DNA from: Chamaea fasciata
Lineage: Eukaryota > Chordata > Aves > Passeriformes > Sylviidae
Assembly: GCA_029207755.1 (NCBI GenBank)
Contig: JARCOQ010000025.1
Coordinates: 3,836,820 to 3,900,819, forward strand
Length of the DNA stretch: 64,000 nucleotides
Reading direction: 5' to 3'
Every line of letters begins with the position of its first letter. Position 1 is the stretch's first letter. Shown in pieces: positions 1 through 45,589 of the stretch. The notes below the pieces were generated by a model. That model worked only from the letters and a program-made list of their open reading frames with translations, was not told the DNA's origin and did not search any database. A program made the position numbers and the translations under genes.

Positions 1-23557
<23,557 letters not shown>

Positions 23558-25885
23558 GAAACTGCTCTCTTCTGTTCGTCCCACTTCACTGTGAAAGGAA
23601 GGCCTTTTCATAGGGACTCTCCAATTATCGTTCAAGTGCCTCATCACAACAATATTCTCCTTAGTGGAGGGGTTTTGTGTGTGTTGAACTGGGGAGGGAG
23701 GGGGGAGGGAAGGAAGCTGAGTCTATGTAAACATGCTGCATGCTCTTGTATTCTGTGTACAGCCTGGGGCAAGCCTCTGGAGACCTGTTCTGACTGCACT
23801 TAGTTCTTCCAGAGTAACAGTGCACCGGCAGTCTGCACTGCTGAGGTGAGGTGGGCAAGGTGACAGTTAAGGGTTTGGTTGCAATCATTGCCATTTATCA
23901 ATTCTCCTACAACTGAGTAACCTCAAAAAGAATGAAGGTTGGTTTATAGGCTTAGAGAGTCCTCTGTTTTCTTCAGGACTGAAGGAGGGGTTGAGGCATG
24001 TCCGTGTTCAATGCCAGGTGTCTGATTTACATCCAGATCTTCCTGGTACGGCAGAGTGTAGAGGCCTTCCAGTGTCTTGATTCTTGGAACACAAAAAGGT
24101 GTTGTTTGAAACTGTAAATATGTTTGTGCCTTAAATGAATGGGGAGAGAGGGAAGTCTGGGGTGGAAATCTGACCCACTGTTCTTGAGGGTGAAGGCTCC
24201 CAGGTAGCCAGGCATGAACTCAGTGTAATTGGGAAGTAACTTTGAGGCAACAACTTCAACCCCTGGATTGGGTATTCCTGTGTTTTTCTCTTTTCCTCTT
24301 GTTCTGAGGCTTCTCAGCATTGTCTCCCAGGAGCCAGAGGTTGGGGAAGATCCTTGCTAGCCACACATTTGTGTATTCTGTTCCCTACGAGGTGGTGTGT
24401 TTTTGCATGTTGTAGCTGTATGTGCATGTAGAGCTGCTTGATTTTTGTCCTTACTTTTTGGGGATGGCACTGGGGGCAGTTCAATTGTCAGTGAAATGTT
24501 TACGGAGTACCTCAGGCAGTGCCATAAAATCACAGCACCCTTCCTCCTGTGCTGCAGCTCCTTGTGAAATACCTGCCATCCTAGAGGCTTCAACGAGGGA
24601 AGGATGTCATGTCCAACAACAGAGAAACATGCACCTTTTTCTTTGTTCTGACCTTCTCCCTGCAGAGGAGGAGAGCTTGGGCTGAAAGGTTTCTTGTGAG
24701 ATCAAGTGTAAAAAATGTTCTGTAAAGAAATGACTATAGTAACTTGTGCCAGAACTTAAGTTATTTCCTGAAAAGATTTTTTTTTTAGAAGTATTGGAAT
24801 CCAAAGCAAAGAAATAAGCATGCATAAACACACAATCACCCTTTCACTGTCTATATCTATAAATACAAATATTTATATACATAAAACTAACATTTGCTAG
24901 AAGGTTTTTTTATCCTCTCACATAAGAGCTTCTTGGCTATTTCTGAGCAGGTTGATCTCTGCCCGAGGAAACACGAGAAAGGGAGTATGTTTGAATACAA
25001 ACATGGTTCAAATATTTTGTATTTTCCAGGACTCTGCATGAGTGAAGTGCCCGGAGTTAGAGACTGGCAGGAGGGAGGTTTCTCAGATGTTTGTGTGCCC
25101 CTTCTGTAGCTAGGGAGCTCAGGAGCCCAGTTTTCGGGCTTCTGGAGGAAACAATTTTAGACTTTTAATTTGTTGCAGGCATCCTGTGTGGGCAATGTAC
25201 CCGTGTATGTGAGGAGAAAGGCTTTTGCAGTATTTTGTATTCTTGTTACCTGTGGGGCAGAGAGTGTTTTTGTAGTGTTTTTGCCCCATGTTTGAAGAGG
25301 CAGCACAAAGGGATGGGATGTGGACAAAGCCATTGATTCTTCCCAGGCTACTTCCCAGCGATCTCTTCAGGCCAAATGTTCTTAGTAAAGGTCTGGGCTG
25401 AGATGAAGAGAGCAGCTCTGTTGTGCTCTAGGATAAAACTCTCCACAGCCCAACAAAATCAAGACAAAAACCCTCCCTTTTCTGCTGGGCCAGCAGTCTG
25501 GGTAGTCAAAGGAAAATGTAGATAGACTATGTAAACCTACAGCAAGATTATTTTTATCAGCCATTTTATGTGTAGATGCTACAGTGTGATTTCATGCGGA
25601 AATATTGCTAAAGATTTTTAAAAACTCTCGGTGTTGTGTGTGTGGGTGTGTCTGTGCGTGTGAGTGGGAATGGTTCATTGGAGTCTGTCCTCTGAGGAGC
25701 CCCTGGGGCACAAACTCCCTGCTGCCAGTGCCCTGCTGTGCTCAGCTGCCTGGGCAGGACGCTGCACCCAAAAGCAGAGATCTGCTCTTTTGTTTCTATC
25801 CATGGATTTTGCTGTAATTGGTTATGCCAGATAAGATGTCACAATACCACTGGTTAAAAATAAAATCTATTTTTCAGATTTACTG
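23558..25885 (+). other. MAPK14: MAPK14 3'UTR (end inferred)
   Basis: This stretch follows the stop codon without another gene signal. The first canonical AATAAA I find is at 25859-25864, followed by T-rich and then GT-rich sequence. That predicts a 3'UTR of about 2.3 kb. The cleavage position is inferred. Confidence 0.6.
25859..25864 (+). terminator. MAPK14: Probable MAPK14 polyadenylation signal
   Basis: AATAAA followed by TTTTTCAG and, further on, GT-rich sequence (TGCTGTGGGGGGT). It is the first canonical hexamer after the stop. Confidence 0.6.
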
Positions 25886-28488
25886 CACTGCTGGTACTTG
25901 GAAACCTCTTGCACTGAAGTGTTGAGTTTTAGCATGGTGTGAATTTCTCTGCTGTGCTGTGGGGGGTCCTGGGTGTGATGGCTGGGAGGGGACAAGGCCA
26001 TGCCTTGGTGGCTGACTCTGCTGCCACGGGGCTTCTTGTCCGTGTTTGTCCCAAGTGAATTCTTGCCTACAAAAATAACTTGAGTCAGACCATGAGTACT
26101 GGACACAGAAACCACCACACCCCCCAAGCTTTTATTTGCTGTTCAGTGCAGGGCAGCACTAATCCAGCACTAACAGAGCAGAGTCCTGCTGCTTCCCTGG
26201 ACCTGGGACCCCCAGTAGGACTGGGTTATGCTTGTTTGCTATTTAAAAGTGATTTCTTTTTTCCTCTTCAGCTGCCATCTACTTGGTGGTGGAAGGATCA
26301 GCACATGGAGCTTTTCCAGCTTCTCACTTGGGTATCAGTGTCCCTCCCTCAGAAGAACTTGGGTTGGCCAGAGCTGTTCTTCACACACAACCCACAATCA
26401 CTGCAGTTCTAGGCCGTGATGAACCAAGGGAGGTGGTGCTGATCCCAACCAGGCAGCTGATCCCCATTCCCACAGCAGCTGATTTGAGGGAAGATAGAGA
26501 ACAGTGCTGGGGGTGTTCTCTCAGCTCCGTGAGCCTTCCTGTTCACTTTTGCTGTCTGCTGGCTTGAGGAGAGGGGGAGAAAAAGCCTAAACAGGACGAG
26601 TCATGTGTTGTTTTCTGGGAGGAAAAAAACCAATCCCAAACACCCGAGATTTACAATTCCAGAATGTGCTGTTACCATATCCTGATCAGCAAAGGAATTC
26701 TAGAATCAGTGAGAACTGAACTGGGGGGAAAAAAATAAACTACATCTATAAAATCTAATTACTTAACCCATGAAGCTTAACAGTCAGCGTGCAACACTTG
26801 TAAATTATTGTCCAACTGTGCTCCAGTCAGTGGTGAGGCCATCACAGGCGGGAACAACGTGCTGGGAGTTTGGGTAGGCCCGTGATTAAATGTTTACGAC
26901 TAGAAGGGAAGCATGGTCAAAGTTGTAACCCTGATTGTCACCCCCAGCTGCGCTGTAGAGAGTGCCTGGAAAAGGATTTTTGGGGCATCCCACCACTTTT
27001 TCTTGTGGACTTAGCAGAGCTGGGCTCACAGTCAGACTTGACCTTGAAGGTCTTTTCCAACCTCAAGGTTTCCACGATCCTGAAGTTTCCTGTTTGATTT
27101 GGTCACTGAGGTTAACTCATCTCAGTAGAGCCCAGACATGCCCCAGCTATTCAGGACTCCCTAATTGGGCACTGATTGCCTGCGTGTGCACCAGCAGCTG
27201 AGCGAGGGTTGTGTTCATCAAATAACCCAGGAGTTCCATGTTTGCTTAAGGAGCAGGAGCTTCTGCTGTGCCACCTCTTGCTCACAGGTGTATTTATAGA
27301 CCCAGCCGAGCTGTGGCTTGTTCCCCGGCTCTGCTGATGTACACAGATCCTGCCATAGTGCCTTGTTCCTGTTTCGTGTTCATGAGCAGCAGGCTCCACT
27401 GGGGCTGCTTGGAGAGCACAAGGCCCAGTGCTGTGGTTGCACATAAAGCAGGCACAGTGATTTTTTTCCTGCCCCCCTGATTGTGCTTTTCCTGTAGGGA
27501 CACCTTTGCAGGTGACCTGTATGGAAGGACCAGAGGCTCTGGGCAGGGTGGAGGGCTGCTGGGGTAGAACGCTGCAAGCAGCTAGGCTGGCTTGGTAAGG
27601 CTGGGCTTAGTCACTTCCTTTGGGGAGTGGGGAAGGATGCACCTCCTGTGTGGGAGCCCCACCTGAGCCTCCTCATGCTGCAGTGAAATGTTGAGGTGCT
27701 CTCTGCTTACCAGGAATGGTGCTGCTCGTGGGCCGGCTGTGCTGGGCTGGCTGTTTTGTCCAAGAGAAGCCGGGAAGGGGTGAGAGCTGCTGCCGGAGAT
27801 GAAACCGCACCCAGCAGGGCCTGGGGCACAAACCGTGCTGGGGCTGTTGCCGTCTCAGCTGCTCCTGAAACCCCTCGCAGCAGCCACTTGGAGAACCTCA
27901 ACCTACCTTCAGCACCTCCCCACGCTGCTGGGAAGCCGGCCTTGGGAGAAAATCGCCGTCGCTGGGACCCCGTCGTGTCTTTGGCTTTGAAAGAAGCATG
28001 TCCCTGACGTTTGGTCTGACATCGTGTCTGACGCGGTGCTGTGGCTTGTCCCTCGGATTCCCCGGCTCGACGAGTCAGTCCTTACTCATCCCCTTGTTTG
28101 GAGGAGGGATTTCAGGAGCCCCCGTCCGAGCCCCGTGAGGATATTTCTCGGCTGATGGAGCAGCAGAGAGGGAGCTGTGCATGACAGGGGCTGCCAGAGG
28201 CGTGCCCGAGCGGGGCCGGCTGCTCCCCGGCTGCAGCAGAGCCCAGAGGCACCTGTACAACACCGAGGCGTGTCAGGAAACCTGATGCCTCACCTCTGCC
28301 AATGTGGAGGCGGAGGGAGGAGGGCCCAAAGACATGTCCCTTCACGCTCGCATCAGCTGAAAACAGAAAGGAAAACTTGCTAGAGCCTTTTGTACCAGCG
28401 GAGGAAGCCTCCCTGTGCCGCTCTCACCCCAGAAGCCCTCCCGTACTCCACTACTCTGGGGGGGTGGCTGTCCCACACCCGTCGGGCG
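25886..28488. other. MAPK14-MAPK13 intergenic region and MAPK13 leader
   Basis: No independent gene is recognised. GC and CpG content rise from about 27.7 kb towards the MAPK13 start, so the MAPK13 promoter and 5' leader probably lie at about 27.9-28.48 kb. There is no island as strong as that of MAPK14. A short CR1 tail lies near 27015-27095. Confidence 0.55.
27015..27095 (+). mobile_element. Short CR1 3' tail fragment
   Basis: Contains CTTGAAGGTCTTTTCCAACC and a decayed terminal CACGATCCTGAAG, the sense end of CR1. The 5' boundary is unclear. Confidence 0.65.
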
Positions 28489-38837
<10,349 letters not shown>

Positions 38838-39060
38838 CGACGGCTGCAGCTGTGGCTGGGACTCGGTTCTTGATGACATCAAATTCATTCCACACTGCAT
38901 TGCTGGTGGCCAACTTTTGGCCTGTGGGACCTCTCTCCATGTGCCAACACAAGGATGACACCGTGCTGTGGGCACTGGACTTTGTTCTACTAAGGGGGAA
39001 ACACCCCAGATCGTTTTCAACATAAAAGACAAATATATTCTTGTTGAAACTTTAAGTGGG
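38838..39060 (+). other. MAPK13: MAPK13 proximal 3'UTR (end uncertain)
   Basis: Sequence directly after the stop. No canonical AATAAA is found nearby. The variant CATAAA at 39021-39026, followed by T- and GT-rich sequence, is the best nearby candidate. The true end is not resolved. Confidence 0.35.
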
Positions 39061-42000
39061 AGAATTTTACCTGGTGTTTCTTTTTCTTTTTTCTGTGTTT
39101 GTCCACTCGAGAGAGGAGGGGTTTCATTCTTTCTCATTAGTCTTTTCAAGCGCAGGGTTTAGTACACTAATTATAGATGAGATGAAGAAAAAGGTAAAAT
39201 TGACTGGGAAGTGAGTCCTAAGCAAAAGGATCAGAAATACTGAATTTCAGCATAACAAGACCTGAACCAATCTCACTCTGGCTGTGTCCTGCCTCCCTGA
39301 GCAGTCAGAGAACACCCAGCAGAGCAAGGCTGCTTGGGATGGTGTCAGCTCCAGGGCACCAGGGGATCAGCCTGTGTTCAGAGCAGCTACAAACTCATCC
39401 TCTCATCCTATGCACACAATTCTGCTCAGATGCTTCCCCTCCAAAGAGCCGCTGCCTCTTTTTTTTTTTTTAAATTTATTTTTCCCCTGCTTATTTCGTT
39501 CCTTGGGATTTGATCAGTGTTGCCCCCCTCACTGCTGGCAGCAAACACAGCCTGGGAATTCAAGGCCACTTCCCACAGTGACAGAATGGGAATCCCAAGA
39601 AGGTGCACAAGTTAGTTTGAATATGGATCTGCAGGAAGTGTTCCAACCTGTGCTGAAACTGGAGTATCTGCAGATCCACAGCTTATCAATACAGTCACTT
39701 GAGAGTGCAGGCACAGCTGCTCGTTGTGATAACACCTTTGGACTGCAACACCTTCTTCCCCATGGTGATCAGGCAGGTTCAGCCAATCATTTCAAAGTCC
39801 ATCCCAAGGGATATGTTCCAGGAGCCCTTTCTGTATCAGAGCTCAGAGCACAGAGTCCCCAGGACTAGAGAAAAGTATTGAGAAGGTATTTGACCTCACT
39901 AATACATAGTGATCCTGAACTCCCCCCCTCTTCTGTAGCTGCTGACTTATTTTGGTTTGGTTTAACCAAGCCGTTTGTTTTCAGTACTCTCTAATTTTCT
40001 TCTTAAGTAATGTTCAGTTTTGCTGTACAGACCACAAGTAAGGGAAAACTGAAACATTTCCAGAATTTTCTGATCTCTCTTCTCCACTGGGAACTGGACA
40101 CAATGATGTCATGTTCTTGGCTGTCTCCCTGTTGCAGCTCATGGCATGCAGCACTGGGTATAACCCTGCAGTGACTGCAGCTTCTTGATAGGATGGTGTT
40201 GATGTTTGCCTGCTGTAGCTGCACACATGGTCCATGATGATAAGACGAGGTTTCTCTTGGCTCGTATCTGCCTGGGTCATGTACAAGCCCTTTGCATCAC
40301 TCCTCTCTTAGGTAGGGACAGTGAGCACAGAACTGTTGTGATGTGTCCTCAATTCCCTGGAAATTCAATTTTTTCTTATGCAGCACTCTTTTGTAAAGAG
40401 CTAGGGCTGGGGGATAGGCAGTAATGTTCTGCTGACTCTGTCCTGAAAAACACAGCTTGATGAGATTTAGGCTTCATCCTTTTCTCTTGCTAAGGAACAA
40501 CCTTCATTTTCCTTGAATGGCAGAAGGGATCTGTCAAACTGCAGCTGGAATACTGTCCTTTTGAATCTGACCTGGCTGCCATGTGCATAATCTTGAACAG
40601 AGGTTGGAGAGAAGCTCTCTGCAGCTGCCATTAGCATCTCAGACAGCTGCAGACGTTTAGAGCTGCCTGTACCAGGATAAAATGAGGGTTGGTGATTTGC
40701 AAGTGAGTGTTTGTGAGTGCACAGGGAGATGTTTCAGGGCTGTGGGTGAAGCAGGCTGCCCCTCCTGACTGTATGCAACCCTGGACATGGAGAGGCATGG
40801 ATGTCTTAAAAGCTCAATCTTGTAGACAAATTTGAGTACATCTTTGAAGACCTTTAGAGTAGAGAGCTTTCTTTCAGAAAGTCATCTCTAAAGTCAAAGT
40901 CATCTGTTAAGGCAAAGAACCCATTCAGACATAACTCAAACTACTGTAAATGGGAATGCAGGGTATTTCTTAATCATCCTGCCCTTCTTCAAAAGGGCAT
41001 AGGTAGACCTGAAGTTTTCTGTCTCAGTAATGATGGCTGAGGAAGAAAACATCTTCATGATAAAGCAATGTACCAAGCAGTCTCCTGGTAGTTGAAAAGG
41101 GACTTGGATAGTTTTAAAGAATAATTTAAAATGCCTTTTGGGAATCGTCTGTCTGAGCAGATGACAAGCATGAAGAGGCACTGGGGACATGTGATACAAA
41201 TAGGTGTGAGAAGAACAATTGTGAGCATAAGTGAGTAGGTTACATAGATTTTGCAAATATCTCACTTGTTTTAAGGATACCACGTAAAGGCTCTTCAGCA
41301 TCAGTCTTTCTGCTGAGTATACATCCAGTCTCAGGGACTGGGTTTCTGGGTTTCTCAGTAGGTTTACACTTACCCTGAGTGCTCTGAAATTGCAAGAGCA
41401 ATCCCAACAGCTGCTGTGTGGGCTCCATGCTCTGGTTTCATTCATTCACCCACCAACCCCATACAGTGACAGAACACTGTGCAAAAGGATTACCCAATAC
41501 CCCAAGAAATGTGGGGAGCAGGTGCTCTGCAAGCCCAGGAAGCCTGGAGGTGTATGTTTATTTGTTTTTCATGATATGTATCATCCAAGAACTCAAAATA
41601 GACAGCAGAAAATGTAGCAGGTTGGTAGTGGAAAGAGTATCTGTACAGACCAAGCATCCCAGTGCTCCTATGGCATCCGAGGACGTGTTTCAATGAACAG
41701 CAATGAGCTAGCAGAAGGGAGAGGTGGGGGGAAATCCTATTGACATTTCCTGAAAGGAGTTTGAAAAACATCTGCTTGACAGAGCCAGTGACTCAGGCCA
41801 AGGCTAGAATCCTTCAGAATCAGCACCAGAACGGAGAGGGGGTGTGTGACCCGGACAGACACTGTGAGTCAAAGCAGAAATTACCTCATGCAGAGGTGCA
41901 GGCCATGCCTGGTGGATGACTCACACTGCCACATAATTCATGGACATTCCTTTCATTACAAGTATAGTTTGCATATTTAAAAATACAAAACCAAGTGATA

Positions 42001-42924
42001 AAAATCCCTCAGTCCCTCATTAAGTGGTCCAAAATTGCATAAATCAGGCCAGCCAAAAAAATGTTTGCTGATTGTATTGAGTTTGTGTAATAAAAATTTA
42101 CAGGGATACATGGACGAAATTTTTGTGCCTGTCTCAGATAACATACAGATGTCTAACTTGGAATACTATTTATTTGCTAGTCTTACATCCATTTCTGACT
42201 TCCAAGCATCTTTTTTAAATTTAGAAAATAAAGCTTTCAGAGACAATCCTTCTCTGTAAGTTTATTTTGACAGTTAATTAGGTCTGTGAAGTTGCAGCTT
42301 TACGGGGCATATTTGTTAGGTACATGCACATATAAGTGGGAAAGAAAAAGCAGATGAATGAATGATTATTTTCTTAAGAGATGCCACAAAATTAGATGAT
42401 TTTTTTAAAGAGAGATAATAGTAGCTGTGTTTTGGATACCACCTAGAAACCTTTCAGTTCACAATTTTGAAAATTTCCACAGCCTCTTAGAAAACTACTT
42501 ATTTTATCCTGTAGGAAAAAAAAAGACAGATCATCTGGTTTTACATTTAACATTTTCACATTCTAGGTAGCAGACTAAACAAATAATGTTCATGTTTTAA
42601 GTATGTGCTAATGGGAAAGAAGAAAAACATAGGAAATTATAAACACGTCTGAGAACTCTAGTGAGATTCTGTGCAAAGGATGGTAATACCTTTTCATATT
42701 CCCATGTCTTGCTGTTGCCTGAGCAACCAGGGAAAGCGTTCCTAATCCTCTGCATTTTTCCTGTATCATGGGTCAGCAGAGTGTTGGCTGGAAACGTGAT
42801 CATGGCTGTTTTTCTTTTCACAGCTGAGAGAAACAAGATATGAAAGACTGGATGAAGACCAGAATAGCCAGTATTAATTTGCTTTCCCCCAAAAAGGATG
42901 GACACTCGCTGCACTAATTGTACT

Positions 42925-42985
42925 AATCATAGAATCCTTCAGGCTGGAAAAGGCCATTAAGATCATCGAGTCCAAATCTACACTG
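42925..42985 (-). mobile_element. Short CR1 3' fragment (antisense)
   Basis: Begins ATCATAGAATCCTTCAGGCT and continues GATCATCGAGTCCAA, the reverse complement of a CR1 3' terminus. Only about 60 bp is recognisable. Confidence 0.75.
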
Positions 42986-44200
42986 AAAATGTCAGAGTTT
43001 CCAGGTGAACGTGATTTAGGAGATGTTTTGCCCAATTTCTCTCTACAAGGCCATTTTCTGAGCACAGGAGCTTACACAGCTTTTAATGTGATGTTCAGCT
43101 TGTGCTGGCTCACAGCTGATTCAGTCAGCTCTCCTTTTTTGTTGGAATGCACTCCATTAAATAATACTGAAGGGTTAGTATATTATATCTGCAATCCTCA
43201 TTGATTTCCTGTTACATGAAAGTGAGTTAACTTCTTTAAGCCAAGTTTGGCTGGAAAAATAAAAAGTCTCCTGCCATAAACCATCATTTCAGATCTGTCA
43301 TCAGAACAGCTCAACCAAAAAAAAACCCCACAGTTTTAAAATTAGAGGACATTGAGATTAAAATAATAAAGACCACTGAGAAGGTAATGCTACGTGCTTG
43401 TGTAACCTCTCTGATGTTAGTGAGGCTGAAGAGGATTATAAATATATATATAAAATTGCAGTGAAAATACATGGAAACTGAGGGTTATCACTTTTGAGAT
43501 ATCAGGTTTTAACCTTTAATGCACACGGGACCTGTTTAGCAATTGCTCTAATTTCAGCAATCTGAAGAAAACAGCAGCAGAACAAACAGCCAAAGAGAGA
43601 TACAAAGATAGCTCAGTTTTGAGGCTTAATAAATCAACAAAGGAAAAGGTCAGCTCTCAGTTCTAAATTATAATTCTCTTCCCTTTTGAAGTATGTCTTA
43701 TATGCTTGAATAAACATGGAGGAAATTGTAATATGAATGAAGGTGCCCAACTCTGAGGTGTCTTGGCTGCTGCTTTCATTTGAAGCAACATCACTCATTT
43801 TGCACTTGCACCCTTGAAAAACTGGGACAGCAAAGAAATTGAATTAAGCTGTGCCTCTGGGATCTGAGAGAAGTTCAGAATGTTTTTTTTTTTTTCAAAT
43901 AACATGTTAGTTCCACAGCTTTGATATGAAACTAAATGATGAATAACTTGTTTTGATGTTGTAAGACATGGCCCTCAGTCATCAGAGATGTCTGGATATC
44001 TCTGTGCACAAGACATCCCACTGTTCTTAATAGGGAACCTAATATGATTATAATAAGCTAATTCAGTGCAAATTTAAGAGTATAGAGTTTCAAAACTGAG
44101 GTAAAAAATGAAAGAGTTTGCAAAAGTTGGTAATATTTAAAAAAAAAAAGTTTAAAAAATTCAAGTAAAACCCAGTTAAAATTCCCACATAAAGAAGGAA

Positions 44201-44588
44201 AATCACAGAATGGCCTGGGTTAGAAGGGACTTAACATCTGCTTGCAGTCCCCTGCTGTGGGACACCTTTCACTAGAGCAGCTTACTCAGAGTTCCATCCA
44301 ACCTGGCCTTGAACAATTCCAGGAATGCGGCAGCCACAGCTTCCCTGGACAACCTGTTCCAGTGCCTCACCAGCAATCACAGAGAATTTTTTTTCCAATT
44401 ACCTAATCTAAACCTCCTCTCTTTTAGTTTGAAACCATTCCTCCTTGCCCTGTCCCTACATCCTGTTGTAAAAAGTCTCTCTTCATCCTTATTGCAGGCT
44501 CCTTTTAGGTACTGAAGGGCTGCAATTAGGTCACCTCAACGCTTCTCTTTTCCAGGCTGAACAAACCCAGTTCTCTCAGCCTTTGAAG
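44201..44588 (-). mobile_element. CR1 LINE 3' fragment (antisense)
   Basis: Starts AATCACAGAATGGCCTGGGT. Contains CATCCAACCTGGCCTTGAAC, CTGTTCCAGTGCCTCACC, and ends with TTTCCAGGCTGAACAAACCC. This is a typical truncated antisense CR1 copy. Confidence 0.9.
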
Positions 44589-44689
44589 CTGCTCATCAGT
44601 TATCGAAATTACTTTATTTACTGTTTAACCAGGAAGCAAATGCAACTATAGATTGTTTTAGGGTTTGTTTTATCTTTCATGGCTAGGAG

Positions 44690-45420
44690 CATACTGTTAA
44701 ACAGCTGTTCTTTTGAGAGCGAGAGCCTTTGTAAATCAGTGAGAGTACTGGGACTTTATTTCTAAATCCTCGATATGTTATTTTTCATGCAAAACAAGAA
44801 TAGATTATTTATTTTCAAGTCTTGATATGTAAATAACAGATCTGTAAAAAAGTATACACCATATATACACAGTATGTATTTCAAAGGTGATGTGTAAAGA
44901 CTGTTTAGCTTGTAAGTAACATGTTTCCCTTTGCTTTTAAAGCTGCAACAAGCTCTGGTCCAACCTGAGTACTTTGCAAAACAGACTGTCACAGACTGTC
45001 TGCTCTCAGATTTTGTGGTTAACATACGTTAAGAGACAAAAGATCTCCAGTTGGACTGTAAATGAGGGAAAACAGCATTCATTGCTTCCTTCTAAAACAG
45101 TTAATTCTATAAATTCAGATGGTGATATTATGCAATACTCTGCGCAGAGTGGGAGGTGGAACACACATATGCTCAACTATGTGGCATGCTCTATAAAAAG
45201 TAAGAGTGGGAGCCTCTGCAATTCCTATCTCAATTCTTATCTCAGTTGCTAACTTAACTTCTTCCTTGTTCAATCCCCTCAGTCTCCCTCTCACTGTCCC
45301 TCCAGCCTGTCACACCTCTGCATGTGAAGAGGCCATCTGGACCTGAAATATTGGTCTACAAAATAAATACAGGCTCCTGCTATTTACATCGTTTGTTTGA
45401 TGTTGCTTGTTCAGACTAAC
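44690..45420 (+). mobile_element. Possible solitary LTR (candidate only)
   Basis: A TATAAAA box at 45192-45198 is followed about 165 nt later by AATAAA at 45362-45367, then by a short T- and G-rich stretch. This is the U3-R-U5 layout of a retroviral LTR in + orientation. No internal retroviral coding region is adjacent. I could not define TG...CA ends or a target-site duplication, so limits are nominal. An ordinary promoter-like and poly(A)-like coincidence is possible. Confidence 0.3.
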
Positions 45421-45513
45421 TGTAGCAGGCAAAGGTTCTCTGGGAGTGCAGCCGGGTTGGACTCTGGCACCTGGCAATGCTCCAGGGTGTTTCCTGGGAC
45501 CCCACCGCCTCCG

Positions 45514-45515
<2 letters not shown>

Positions 45516-45551
<36 letters not shown>
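45516..45551 (+). repeat. A36 homopolymer
   Basis: 36 consecutive A residues directly at the boundary between AT-rich intergenic sequence and the BRPF3 CpG island. The origin is unclear. Confidence 0.9.
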
Positions 45552-45554
<3 letters not shown>

Positions 45555-45589
45555 GGCTGCAAAACGAAGACACCCCAAATGAGGCTGGG

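Larger units (their letters stand above)
39061..45188. other. MAPK13-BRPF3 intergenic region
   Basis: About 6 kb of mainly AT-rich sequence with no supported gene. It holds CR1 fragments at 42925-42985 and 44201-44588 and a short TA repeat near 43440. An open frame on the minus strand at 40936-41445 has no recognisable family. Confidence 0.6.

Noticed and set aside
40936..41445. 169-codon minus-strand open frame between MAPK13 and BRPF3
   Set aside because: No recognisable motif, no splice partner and no start context. Plausibly chance. It could be old repeat sequence, but I cannot support a family.
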